Origin: an uncultured Helicobacter sp.
Lineage (GTDB): Bacteria; Campylobacterota; Campylobacteria; Campylobacterales; Helicobacteraceae
Length of the DNA stretch: 12,580 nucleotides
Reading direction: 5' to 3'
NCBI GenBank assembly: GCA_944325475.1
Contig: CALVAF010000051.1
Location: 1 to 12,580 of the forward strand
Shown here piece after piece: positions 1 to 6,228 of this stretch. The notes under the pieces are model-generated. The model saw only the letters and a program-made list of their open reading frames with translations, was not told the DNA's origin and did no database searches. Position numbers and translations under genes: made by a program. Position 1 is the stretch's first letter; each line of letters begins with the position of its first letter.

Positions 1-773
1 ATATCAATATTGCGATGCACAGGTCCTGGGTGAAGCAGGATAATATCACGTTCTCCAAGCATTTCTTTAGTGATACAATAATCATTCGCATAGTCTTTAA
101 GACTGGAATAAACTGGCAAATTATGCCGCTCTCTCTGAGTTCTAAGGCTCATAATCGCATCTACTTCATCAATGACTTCTTGAAGATATAAATGGTGTCG
201 TAGTGGGGTTTTGGAGATAAAATGTGGTGGTGCAACTAGAATCACCTCCATACCAAAGCGACTAAGAAGCTCAATATTACTATTAGCCACCCGAGAGTTT
301 TTAATATCCCCCACAATCGCAATTTTTCTACCTTCTAAATACCCTAAATGGCGTTTTAGTGTAAATAAATCCAAAAGAGCTTGTGTGGGGTGTGCGTGTG
401 CGCCATCGCCCCCATTAACGATACTGCAAGAAACATAATTTGAAAGAATATTAGGAACTCCAGCGCTTTTATGCCGCACAACAATTGCACTTGGATTCAT
501 TGCATTAAGATTAGCTGCTGTGTCAAAGAGCGTTTCGCCTTTAGAAGTTGAGCTACGCGAAACATCAAGTCTCACAACACTCCCGCCAAGCCGTTTTGTC
601 GCCACTTCAAAGCTAGAGAGCGTGCGGGTGGAATTTTCAAAAAAAATCGTAATAATAATGTGGTCTTTTAAGGTGTTATACATTTTGCCATCTAAAAATT
701 GCTCAGCTGAGTCTAGGATTTTTTGGATTTCTTGCTTGTTAAAATCAGTCGTCTCAATGAGGTGTCGCGGCAT
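1..773 (-). CDS. pyrB: Aspartate carbamoyltransferase catalytic chain, 3' end cut by window edge
   Basis: Condenses carbamoyl phosphate with L-aspartate to N-carbamoyl-L-aspartate, the first committed step of pyrimidine synthesis in the cytoplasm. Reading the minus strand from the ATG at 773-771 gives 257 codons without a stop. The protein starts MPRHLIETTDF and carries the carbamoyl-phosphate motif STRT at residues 48-51, the SxSKGE lysine loop at about 75-80, the RH pair at 100-101, HPTQALLDL at 128-136, and HPGPVHRN near the window edge. The usual family length is about 300 residues, so roughly 50 C-terminal residues lie outside the window. AGGA lies just upstream of the ATG (minus strand), which supports this start. 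The gene is transcribed divergently from udg. In H. pylori, as I recall, pyrB lies beside the tlyA-ribF cluster, so the neighbourhood is partly conserved but rearranged. The identification is secure; the missing end is only due to the window boundary. Confidence 0.97.
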   Translation of the reverse strand, partial: MPRHLIETTDFNKQEIQKILDSAEQFLDGKMYNTLKDHIIITIFFENSTRTLSSFEVATKRLGGSVVRLDVSRSSTSKGETLFDTAANLNAMNPSAIVVRHKSAGVPNILSNYVSCSIVNGGDGAHAHPTQALLDLFTLKRHLGYLEGRKIAIVGDIKNSRVANSNIELLSRFGMEVILVAPPHFISKTPLRHHLYLQEVIDEVDAIMSLRTQRERHNLPVYSSLKDYANDYCITKEMLGERDIILLHPGPVHRNID

Positions 774-811
774 TTTGTTTCCTTTTTGGATTCTTGGCTT
801 TCTTTGCAAAT

Positions 812-849
812 GGAAGCTAAATTATAAATTTAATTTCCTTTAAGCTTCC
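812..849. repeat. 7-bp inverted repeat in the pyrB/udg divergent region
   Basis: GGAAGCT at 812-818 and AGCTTCC at 843-849 are perfect reverse complements separated by 24 bases. The interval contains the putative pyrB -10 box, so the repeat could be an operator. A match of 7 bp in so A/T-rich a region can also arise by chance. Confidence 0.35.
821..826 (-). promoter_or_regulatory. Probable -10 box of the pyrB promoter
   Basis: The minus strand reads TATAAT here, about 48 bases upstream of the pyrB ATG, in an A/T-rich context with no clear -35 box, as is usual for the main sigma factor of Campylobacterota. It is bracketed by the inverted repeat GGAAGCT (812-818) / AGCTTCC (843-849). Inferred from sequence only. 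Confidence 0.55.
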
Positions 850-869
850 TTTGTTTTATGGGGAATTTA

Positions 870-878
870 TGTTACAAT
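870..878 (+). promoter_or_regulatory. Probable extended -10 promoter for udg and the downstream operon
   Basis: TGtTACAAT is an extended -10 element (TGn plus TACAAT at 873-878) ending 32 bases before the udg ATG at 911. It would yield a short leader of about 25 bases. It is the only good promoter-like element seen before the run udg to cmoA, whose genes overlap or abut, so it probably drives all five. No operator assignment is possible. Confidence 0.5.
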
Positions 879-910
879 CCGCCATAAATTTTGCTTTTAG
901 GGTTAATAAA

Positions 911-2242
911 ATGAATATTGCGGTGGTTGGGACGGGCTATGTTGGGCTTGTGAGTGGCACTTGTTTTGCTGAAATGGGGAATGAAGTATATTGTGTCGAT
1001 GTTGTGCAATCAAGAATTGAAAGCCTAAAAAGAGGCGAGATTCCTATCTATGAGCCGGGTTTAGAAGAACTCGTGGTTAAAAATTATCAAAACAAGAATC
1101 TATATTTCACAACTTCTTTAGAGGAGGCATTAAAAAAGGCTGAAGTTGTGTTTATCGCTGTGGGGACGCCTATGGGTGAAGATGGAAGTGCGGATTTGCA
1201 GTATGTTTTAGCTGTAGCAAAGGAAATAGGGGAGAAAATGCACAAGCCGCTTGTTGTGGTCAATAAATCCACAGTGCCTGTGGGGACGGCAAAGAGGGTT
1301 AAAGAGGTCATTACGCAATCGCTTAAAGCACGCAATTTGGAAATAAAATTCAGTATTGCAAGTAATCCAGAGTTTCTCAAAGAAGGCGATGCCATTAATG
1401 ATTTTTTAAAACCTGATAGGGTGGTAATTGGGATAGAGGAATCATGGAGCGAGGAGATATTAAAGGAACTTTATGCACCTTTTAGTCACAATCATGATAG
1501 GCTGATTATTATGGATATTAAAAGTGCAGAAATGACAAAATATGCAGCAAATGCGATGTTGGCAACAAAAATCAGCTTTATGAATGAGATTGCAAATATT
1601 TGCGAGGCAGTGGGGGCAAATATCAATGATGTTCGGGTTGGAATTGGGAGTGACAAACGCATTGGATATAGCTTTATTTATGCAGGTTGTGGCTATGGAG
1701 GGAGCTGCTTCCCCAAAGATGTAAAGGCGCTTGGTAAAATCGCTTATGATGTGGGTGTGAATCCTAGAATCATTAATGCCATAGAACAGGTCAATGGGGA
1801 GCAAAAAAAGATTTTAGGCAAGAAAATCATCAAGCATTTTGGAGAAGATTTGAGCGATAAAAGTTTTGGAATTTGGGGGCTTAGTTTCAAGCCTGAGACG
1901 GACGATATGCGTGAGGCGACTTCGTTGGTGTTGATTAATGAACTCATTGCACGTGGGGCGGTGGTTAAAGTCTATGACCCAAAGGCTATGGAGGAGGCTA
2001 GGAAGTTTTATTTCAAAGATACACCTAATCTTTTGTATGCTAAAAACAAATATGATGCTTTGGATTTTTGTGATGCGTTGGTTTTAGTCACGGAGTGGAA
2101 GGAGTTTAGAAGCCCTGATTTTTGGGAGATTAAAGGACGTTTAAAAAATCCGATTATTTTTGATGGTAGGAATCAATACAGCGCTAAAAGATTAAAAGAA
2201 ATGGGATTTGTGTATTATGAAATTGGGGTTGGACAATGCTAA
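911..2242 (+). CDS. udg: UDP-glucose 6-dehydrogenase
   Basis: Oxidises UDP-glucose to UDP-glucuronate with two NAD+, a cytoplasmic step that supplies uronic acids to surface polysaccharides. The 443-residue product has the N-terminal NAD-binding motif GTGYVG at residues 7-12, VNKSTVPVGT at 117-126, NPEFLKEG at 152-159, the catalytic cysteine C266 within GYGGSCFPKD (261-270), and FKPETDDMREATS at 326-338. Length is normal for the UDP-glucose/GDP-mannose dehydrogenase family. The ATG at 911 is chosen because the conserved MNIAVVG starts there and AGGG lies about 8 bases upstream; the frame stays open back to a TTG at 851, but those residues lie over the promoter and are not family-like. The last 7 bases overlap the next gene. 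No glycosyltransferase or capsule gene is nearby, so the final polymer is unknown. A close relative using another UDP- or GDP-sugar is possible, but the motifs favour UDP-glucose. Confidence 0.95.
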   Translation: MNIAVVGTGYVGLVSGTCFAEMGNEVYCVDVVQSRIESLKRGEIPIYEPGLEELVVKNYQNKNLYFTTSLEEALKKAEVVFIAVGTPMGEDGSADLQYVLAVAKEIGEKMHKPLVVVNKSTVPVGTAKRVKEVITQSLKARNLEIKFSIASNPEFLKEGDAINDFLKPDRVVIGIEESWSEEILKELYAPFSHNHDRLIIMDIKSAEMTKYAANAMLATKISFMNEIANICEAVGANINDVRVGIGSDKRIGYSFIYAGCGYGGSCFPKDVKALGKIAYDVGVNPRIINAIEQVNGEQKKILGKKIIKHFGEDLSDKSFGIWGLSFKPETDDMREATSLVLINELIARGAVVKVYDPKAMEEARKFYFKDTPNLLYAKNKYDALDFCDALVLVTEWKEFRSPDFWEIKGRLKNPIIFDGRNQYSAKRLKEMGFVYYEIGVGQC

Positions 2243-2733
2243 GAGGAGTTTTGTTTGTTGTGGTTTTACTGCTTGCAGGTTGTGCCACACAGCAAAGTCT
2301 CCTAGCCCCAAAGCAGCTAGAAGAATCCTATATCCAAGCAACAAGAAAAACAGAATTAATCACCAAAGATAGCACACAAGTGGTGGTGATTGCCACACAT
2401 CTGAATGCTTACAATGCGGAAAAATACCCTAGAGAGGAAGGTGAGATCTTTTTTTTGGATATTTATGAGGCAAATGGTAGGAAGAATTTCTTTGAAAATG
2501 GTTATGAGCTAACGTTAGAAAATGGCATGAAACCACTTAAAGTCACCAAGCTTAAAAAAGAGGATTTAGTGGGGCTAATGAGAGAAAATGCAACGCAGTG
2601 GGGTGAGTATTATTGGGTGGAATTTCCAAGACAAAATAAACGCACACAAGAGAGAATCACGCTCATCTTATCGCACAAGGATTTTGGGAAAAACACATTG
2701 CAATTTGGGTTTAGAAAAATCAAAAGACTTTAA
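2236..2733 (+). CDS. Small lipoprotein of unknown function
   Basis: The 165-residue product starts with a lipoprotein signal peptide: MLR, a hydrophobic run GVLFVVVLL, then the lipobox LAGC with the acylated cysteine at residue 16. It is therefore predicted to be exported and lipid-anchored in the periplasm or outer membrane. The mature part begins ATQQSLLAPKQLEESY and alternates short hydrophobic stretches (VVVIATHL, IFFLDIYE, YYWVEFP, ITLILSH, LQFGFRKI), which suggests a compact beta-rich fold. I recognise no catalytic motif. The ATG overlaps the end of udg by 7 bases and the stop codon directly abuts the tlyA ATG, so it is probably translationally coupled to both. I recall an uncharacterised gene in the equivalent place before tlyA in H. 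pylori (HP1085), which may be its homologue; this was not checked. Function unknown. An 8-T run at 2449-2456 lies inside the gene. Confidence 0.85.
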   Translation: MLRGVLFVVVLLLAGCATQQSLLAPKQLEESYIQATRKTELITKDSTQVVVIATHLNAYNAEKYPREEGEIFFLDIYEANGRKNFFENGYELTLENGMKPLKVTKLKKEDLVGLMRENATQWGEYYWVEFPRQNKRTQERITLILSHKDFGKNTLQFGFRKIKRL

Positions 2734-3459
2734 ATGCGTTTGGATTTGTTTTGTATTAAAAAAGGTTGGTTTTCCTCTCGCAACAAAGCCCAAGAATCAA
2801 TTCAAAAAGGCTTAGTTTTAGTCGATGACTGCGTGATTTTAAAAAATGCTTTTGAAGTGTCAGAAAATGCGGTAGTCAAGCTTAAAGAAGAGAGATATTT
2901 TGTCAGCAGGGCAGGGGAGAAACTCTGGAATTTTTTAGAAAATAATCCTTTAGGAATTGCAGATTTTGTAGCCCTTGACATTGGCTCTAGTACGGGTGGA
3001 TTCACGCAAATATTATTACAAAAGGGTGCAAAAGAAGTATATTGTGTTGATGTGGGCAAGAATCAACTGCATCAAAGTTTAAAAGCAGATTCTAGAATCC
3101 GTCTTTTTGAAGAGATGGACATTAGGGAATTTGGGGCTAAAATCACCAAAGAGTTTGAGATAGTCGTGTGCGATGTGTCGTTTATCCCAATTGGGAAGAT
3201 TTTTGATTCTTTTAAAGGGAAGGTTGGAGATTGGCTGATTTTGCTTTTTAAGCCACAATTTGAAGTAGGCAAAGAGGCAAAACGCAATAAAAAAGGTGTG
3301 GTGCTTGATGAAAAAAAGATTCAAGAGGCTTTGCAGGAAATGATTATTTTTTTGGAAAATCAAGATTTTAAGGTTATTAGATATGAAGAATCAATGCCTA
3401 GGGGAAAGGAAGGGAATCGTGAATTTTTTATCGCTTGTCAAAGAAACAAAAACCGCTAA
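2734..3459 (+). CDS. tlyA: TlyA-family rRNA (cytidine-2'-O)-methyltransferase
   Basis: SAM-dependent enzyme that 2'-O-methylates cytidines in rRNA; the family was once called hemolysin A. The 241-residue protein has an N-terminal S4 RNA-binding domain (about 1-55, starting MRLDLFCIKKGWF), then VSRAGEKL (57-64) and a Rossmann-like methyltransferase domain with the SAM motif LDIGSSTGGFT (81-91). The K-D-K-E catalytic set is visible as K63, D147 (VVCDVSF), K173 (LFKPQFE) and E230 (GNREFF), with spacing like that of mycobacterial TlyA. The short length and absent terminal extensions match TlyA type I, described in Campylobacter as modifying only C1920 of 23S rRNA; this sub-specificity is inferred. 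The ATG follows the lipoprotein stop with no gap, and the end overlaps ribF by about 41 bases. In species studied, loss of TlyA reduces capreomycin susceptibility and affects virulence traits. Confidence 0.94.
   Translation: MRLDLFCIKKGWFSSRNKAQESIQKGLVLVDDCVILKNAFEVSENAVVKLKEERYFVSRAGEKLWNFLENNPLGIADFVALDIGSSTGGFTQILLQKGAKEVYCVDVGKNQLHQSLKADSRIRLFEEMDIREFGAKITKEFEIVVCDVSFIPIGKIFDSFKGKVGDWLILLFKPQFEVGKEAKRNKKGVVLDEKKIQEALQEMIIFLENQDFKVIRYEESMPRGKEGNREFFIACQRNKNR
3406..3414 (+). promoter_or_regulatory. Ribosome binding site deciding the GTG start of ribF
   Basis: AAGGAAGGG lies inside the end of tlyA, 4 bases before GTG at 3419. It selects this GTG over the upstream in-frame ATG at 3383, whose extra residues (MKNQCLGERKGI) are only tlyA codons read in another frame. 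Confidence 0.6.
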
Positions 3460-4363
3460 GAAAGTTACTAGCATTGCTTTGGGTAAATTTGATGGAATGC
3501 ATATTGCCCACCAAGAGATTTTTAAGGCTTTAGATGAAGGTGGGGCGATTTTGTGTATTGAATCAAATAAGGGCGAATTGCTTCCTAAACCTTATAGGGA
3601 ATTTTATGCACCTTATCCAATGTATCATCTAGCCTTAGAGATTGTTAAAGAAAAAAGCGATGTGGAGTTTGTGAAGTTTCTTATGGAGATTTTGCCTAAT
3701 CTCAAGCGGATTGTCGTGGGGTATGATTTTCGATTTGGTAAAGATAGAAATTATTATATTTTTGATTTAAAAAAATGCTTTAAAGGCGAAGTAGTCGTCG
3801 TTGATGAGGTATTTTGTAAGAAGCTCTCGGTGCATAGTGAGTTGATTAAAGAATTGTTAATTAATGGTAATTTAAAGCAGGCTAATAAGTTTTTGGGGCG
3901 AGAGTTTGAGATACGCGGGAAAATCATCAAAGGGCAGGGTATAGGCAGAAAAAATCTCTATGCAACGATTAATTTAGAAAATGATGGTTTTTTACTCCCT
4001 CAAGAGGGTGTTTATGCAGGATTTGTCCAGCTAGGCAAACAAAGCCATATTACTCCCAAATACCCTGCAGTGATTTTTATAGGCAATCGTGTCAGCACGG
4101 ATAAAAAATTTGCCATTGAGGGGCATTTGCTAGGATTGGAAGTGGAAGTAGAAGAGAGAGAAGCAGGATTTTATTTTCATAAAAAGATTCGAGAAAATGA
4201 CTATTTTGAGACGCTAGAAGCTCTAAAAGCGCAAATCAAACAGGATATTTGTGAGGCTTATGAGATTTTAAAAATCCCAATAAAAGAAGTGGGGGAATTA
4301 AGAGGAATAAAAGAAGTAAATAAAACACACAAAGAAGCTAAAAAGGAGGTGGAAAATGGATAA
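3419..4363 (+). CDS. ribF: Bifunctional riboflavin kinase / FAD synthetase
   Basis: Converts riboflavin to FMN and then to FAD in the cytoplasm. From the GTG start the protein has 314 residues. The N-terminal adenylyltransferase domain (about 15-150) shows LGKFDGMHIAH (21-31), the nucleotidyltransferase signature, and GYDFRFGKDR (101-110). The riboflavin kinase domain (about 160-285) shows GKIIKGQGIGRKNLYATINL (167-186), EGVYAG (196-201) and an IEGHLL segment (233-238) placed like the catalytic-glutamate strand. Several positions are atypical: HIAH where HxGH is usual, HSELIKELL (139-147) where many RibF have SSTxIR, and the kinase loop is divergent. A charged tail (about 287-314, many K and E) extends beyond the usual end. 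The start overlaps tlyA by about 41 bases, and the end overlaps cmoA by 8 bases. The overall assignment is safe; the strength of each of the two activities cannot be judged from sequence. Confidence 0.92.
   Translation: MNFLSLVKETKTAKKVTSIALGKFDGMHIAHQEIFKALDEGGAILCIESNKGELLPKPYREFYAPYPMYHLALEIVKEKSDVEFVKFLMEILPNLKRIVVGYDFRFGKDRNYYIFDLKKCFKGEVVVVDEVFCKKLSVHSELIKELLINGNLKQANKFLGREFEIRGKIIKGQGIGRKNLYATINLENDGFLLPQEGVYAGFVQLGKQSHITPKYPAVIFIGNRVSTDKKFAIEGHLLGLEVEVEEREAGFYFHKKIRENDYFETLEALKAQIKQDICEAYEILKIPIKEVGELRGIKEVNKTHKEAKKEVENG
4343..4350 (+). promoter_or_regulatory. Strong Shine-Dalgarno sequence of cmoA within ribF
   Basis: AAGGAGGT, a near-perfect Shine-Dalgarno match, lies 5 bases before the cmoA ATG at 4356 and inside the last ribF codons. 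It fixes the cmoA start and suggests strong independent initiation within the operon. Confidence 0.7.
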
Positions 4364-5060
4364 AGTTTTCACACAAGCCCCTCAAAAGCAATTTGAGTTT
4401 GATGAGAAAGTTGCGGGCGTTTTTGATGATATGTTAAGCCGCTCTATCCCGCATTATAAGGAGGTTTTATCATTGGGCGCGGATTTTGCTTTGAGGTTTG
4501 TTGGCAAAGATTCTAATATCTTAGATTTAGGGACTTCTACGGGATCTATGCTTATAGAAATCGCTTCTAAAGCAGAATTTAAAGTCAATCTCTTTGGGAT
4601 TGATAATTCTAGCTTTATGCTAAAGCAAGCTAGAAATAAGCTGGAGGCTTATGGAATGCAAGCGCAGCTAATTTGTGGGGATATTTTAGAAGAATCATTT
4701 CCTAAATGCGATTGCATTATTGCCAATTATACTTTGCAGTTTGTGCGTCCTTTGCAGCGAGAAAAGCTGGTGCAAAAAATCTTTGAATCGCTTAATGGCG
4801 GAGGTGTGTTTATCGTGTCTGAAAAGGTGATTTGCGAGGATAAAAAGCTTGATTTTGAAATGATTGATTATTATTTAAAAAGTAAAAAAAAGCAGGGTTA
4901 TAGCGAGTTTGAAATTGCTAAAAAGCGTGAGGCGCTAGAGAATGTGCTCATTCCTTATAGTGAAAATGAAAATAAAAAAATGCTGCAAAATTGCGGGTTT
5001 AGACATGTTGAGACATTTTTTAGGTGGGTTAATTTTGTAAGTTTTATTGCGATGAAGTGA
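4356..5060 (+). CDS. cmoA: Carboxy-S-adenosyl-L-methionine synthase
   Basis: Makes carboxy-SAM from SAM and prephenate; CmoB then uses it to turn 5-hydroxyuridine at tRNA position 34 into 5-carboxymethoxyuridine (cmo5U). The 234-residue protein is a class I methyltransferase fold. It aligns by eye with E. coli CmoA: FDEKVAGVFDDMLSRSIPHY (15-34), SAM-binding LDLGTSTG (56-63), GIDNS (81-85), NYTLQF (124-129), SEK (155-157), GYSEFEIAKKREALENVL (181-198) and a C-terminal FRWVNFVSF. R191 in KKREALENV corresponds to E. coli R199, the residue known to contact the carboxylate of carboxy-SAM, which argues for a true CmoA rather than a generic methyltransferase. An A8 run at 4884-4891 encodes part of SKKKQ. 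It is the last gene of the overlapping operon. cmoB is not in the window and should be looked for elsewhere. Confidence 0.92.
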   Translation: MDKVFTQAPQKQFEFDEKVAGVFDDMLSRSIPHYKEVLSLGADFALRFVGKDSNILDLGTSTGSMLIEIASKAEFKVNLFGIDNSSFMLKQARNKLEAYGMQAQLICGDILEESFPKCDCIIANYTLQFVRPLQREKLVQKIFESLNGGGVFIVSEKVICEDKKLDFEMIDYYLKSKKKQGYSEFEIAKKREALENVLIPYSENENKKMLQNCGFRHVETFFRWVNFVSFIAMK

Positions 5061-5063
5061 AAG

Positions 5064-5076
5064 ACTAAGCTATAAT
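5064..5076 (+). promoter_or_regulatory. Probable promoter of dapE and the lactate dehydrogenase gene
   Basis: ACTAAGCTATAAT, with the -10 box TATAAT at 5071-5076, lies in the 43-base gap after cmoA and 28 bases before the dapE ATG. The AAGC-TATAAT arrangement is the typical housekeeping promoter form of Campylobacterota, so dapE and the next gene probably form their own transcription unit. Confidence 0.7.
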
Positions 5077-5103
5077 CTTAGATTACAAAAGAAAGGGTGT
5101 TTG

Positions 5104-6228
5104 ATGCAAAGCATTGAGGTTTTAAAGAATCTTGTGAGTTATCCTACAATCACACCACAAGAATGTGGAATCTATGCGTATATTAGGGGGATTTTGCCTG
5201 ATTTTGAGGGGTTGGAATTCCAAAAAGAGGGTGTAAAAAATCTGTTTTTATATAAAAAGTTTGGGGAGAATGGCACGCATTTGTGCTTTGGTGGGCATAT
5301 TGATGTCGTGCCTGCTGGAGAGGGCTGGGAGAGTGAGCCATTTACACCAACGCAAAAGGGAGAATACCTCATAGGTCGCGGGGTGCAGGATATGAAAGGC
5401 GGGGTGGCGGCTTTTTTATGTGCGATAAGAGAATTTGTGGATTCTAAGGGTTGTTTTAATGGAATCCTTTCAGTTTTATTAACAAGTGATGAGGAGGGGG
5501 AGGCAATTTTTGGGACCAAATATGTTTTAGAGGAGTTACAAAAGCGTGATTTGCTGCCAAGTTATGCTATTGTTGCTGAGCCTACAAGTGTGGAAAAGTT
5601 TGGGGATATGATAAAAAATGGCAGACGTGGGTCGATTAATGGCAAACTCACAATTTTTGGGAAACAAGGGCATGTCGCTTATCCTAGTAAATGTGTTAAT
5701 CCTGTAGAGATTATTGCTAAGATTTTGCCTAAAATTGCAGGATTTGATATAGATAATGGAAGCGAGGAATTTGAGCCTAGCAAGATTGTGGTTACTGATA
5801 TTCGCAGTGGAATGGAAGTGGTGAATGTGACACCCAATGATTTAAAAATTATGTTTAATATCCGCAATTCCCCTAAGACAAGTCTGCAGGATTTGGAGAA
5901 TCATTTCAAGCAGATTTTAAGTGGTATTCCACACCATTTGGAATTAAAGCAAAGTTCTAAGCCATTTTTGACAGATTCTAGTAATCTCATTATCCAAAAG
6001 CTGATTCAATCTTTGCAAAAGACTTTAGGAATCACGCCACTTTTAAGCACAAGTGGGGGGACAAGTGATGCGAGGTATTTTGCGGAATATGGCATAAAAG
6101 TCGTGGAATGTGGTGTGTGTAATGACACAATTCATTCTCTTAATGAACGGGTTAAAATGCGTGAGGTTGAGGAGCTAAAAGCTGTGTTTTTGGAGCTTTT
6201 GCAAGGTTTTGGCGAGGATAGAGTATGA
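5104..6228 (+). CDS. dapE: Succinyl-diaminopimelate desuccinylase
   Basis: Zinc enzyme that hydrolyses N-succinyl-L,L-diaminopimelate to L,L-diaminopimelate and succinate, supplying lysine and the DAP of peptidoglycan. The 374-residue protein belongs to the M20 peptidase-like family. Visible metal ligands and catalytic residues are H65 and D67 in GGHIDVVP, the bridging D96 in GVQDMKGG, E130/E131 in TSDEEGE, E159 in VAEPTS, and H344 in NDTIHSLNERV. The dimerisation (lid) domain occupies roughly 175-290, beginning NGRRGSINGKLTI. The ATG at 5104 is preferred over the adjacent TTG at 5101 because AAAGGG (5092-5097 region) is well spaced from it. The stop overlaps the next start as ATGA, so the pair is translationally coupled. 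The full motif set and TSGGTSDAR (316-324) favour DapE over ArgE or carboxypeptidase relatives. Confidence 0.95.
   Translation: MQSIEVLKNLVSYPTITPQECGIYAYIRGILPDFEGLEFQKEGVKNLFLYKKFGENGTHLCFGGHIDVVPAGEGWESEPFTPTQKGEYLIGRGVQDMKGGVAAFLCAIREFVDSKGCFNGILSVLLTSDEEGEAIFGTKYVLEELQKRDLLPSYAIVAEPTSVEKFGDMIKNGRRGSINGKLTIFGKQGHVAYPSKCVNPVEIIAKILPKIAGFDIDNGSEEFEPSKIVVTDIRSGMEVVNVTPNDLKIMFNIRNSPKTSLQDLENHFKQILSGIPHHLELKQSSKPFLTDSSNLIIQKLIQSLQKTLGITPLLSTSGGTSDARYFAEYGIKVVECGVCNDTIHSLNERVKMREVEELKAVFLELLQGFGEDRV

Noticed and set aside
211..843. Plus-strand open frames of 75 and 107 codons
   Set aside because: They lie antisense to pyrB, whose minus-strand protein has all the family motifs; the plus-strand products look like nothing known.
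851..910. TTG start at 851 giving a udg protein 20 residues longer
   Set aside because: The extra residues overlie the probable promoter, and the conserved N-terminus MNIAVVGTGYVG starts at the ATG at 911 with its own AGGG.
2449..2456. T8 run in the lipoprotein gene as a phase-variation tract
   Set aside because: The run is short and interrupted homologue data are unavailable; the frame is intact and T-rich codons are common here.
3383..3418. ATG at 3383 as ribF start
   Set aside because: It has no ribosome binding site and would only add residues read out of frame from tlyA; GTG at 3419 has AAGGAAGGG just upstream.
4884..4891. A8 run in cmoA containing the slippery heptamer AAAAAAG in the right phase, with a -1 frame stop a few codons on
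   Set aside because: A-rich lysine codons are common in this A/T-rich genome, no stimulatory hairpin was seen, and truncation would remove the essential R191 region; no reason to propose programmed frameshifting.
6055..6060. G6 run in dapE as a phase-variable tract
   Set aside because: Six G is shorter than tracts known to switch in this group, it simply encodes Gly-Gly, and dapE is a housekeeping gene.
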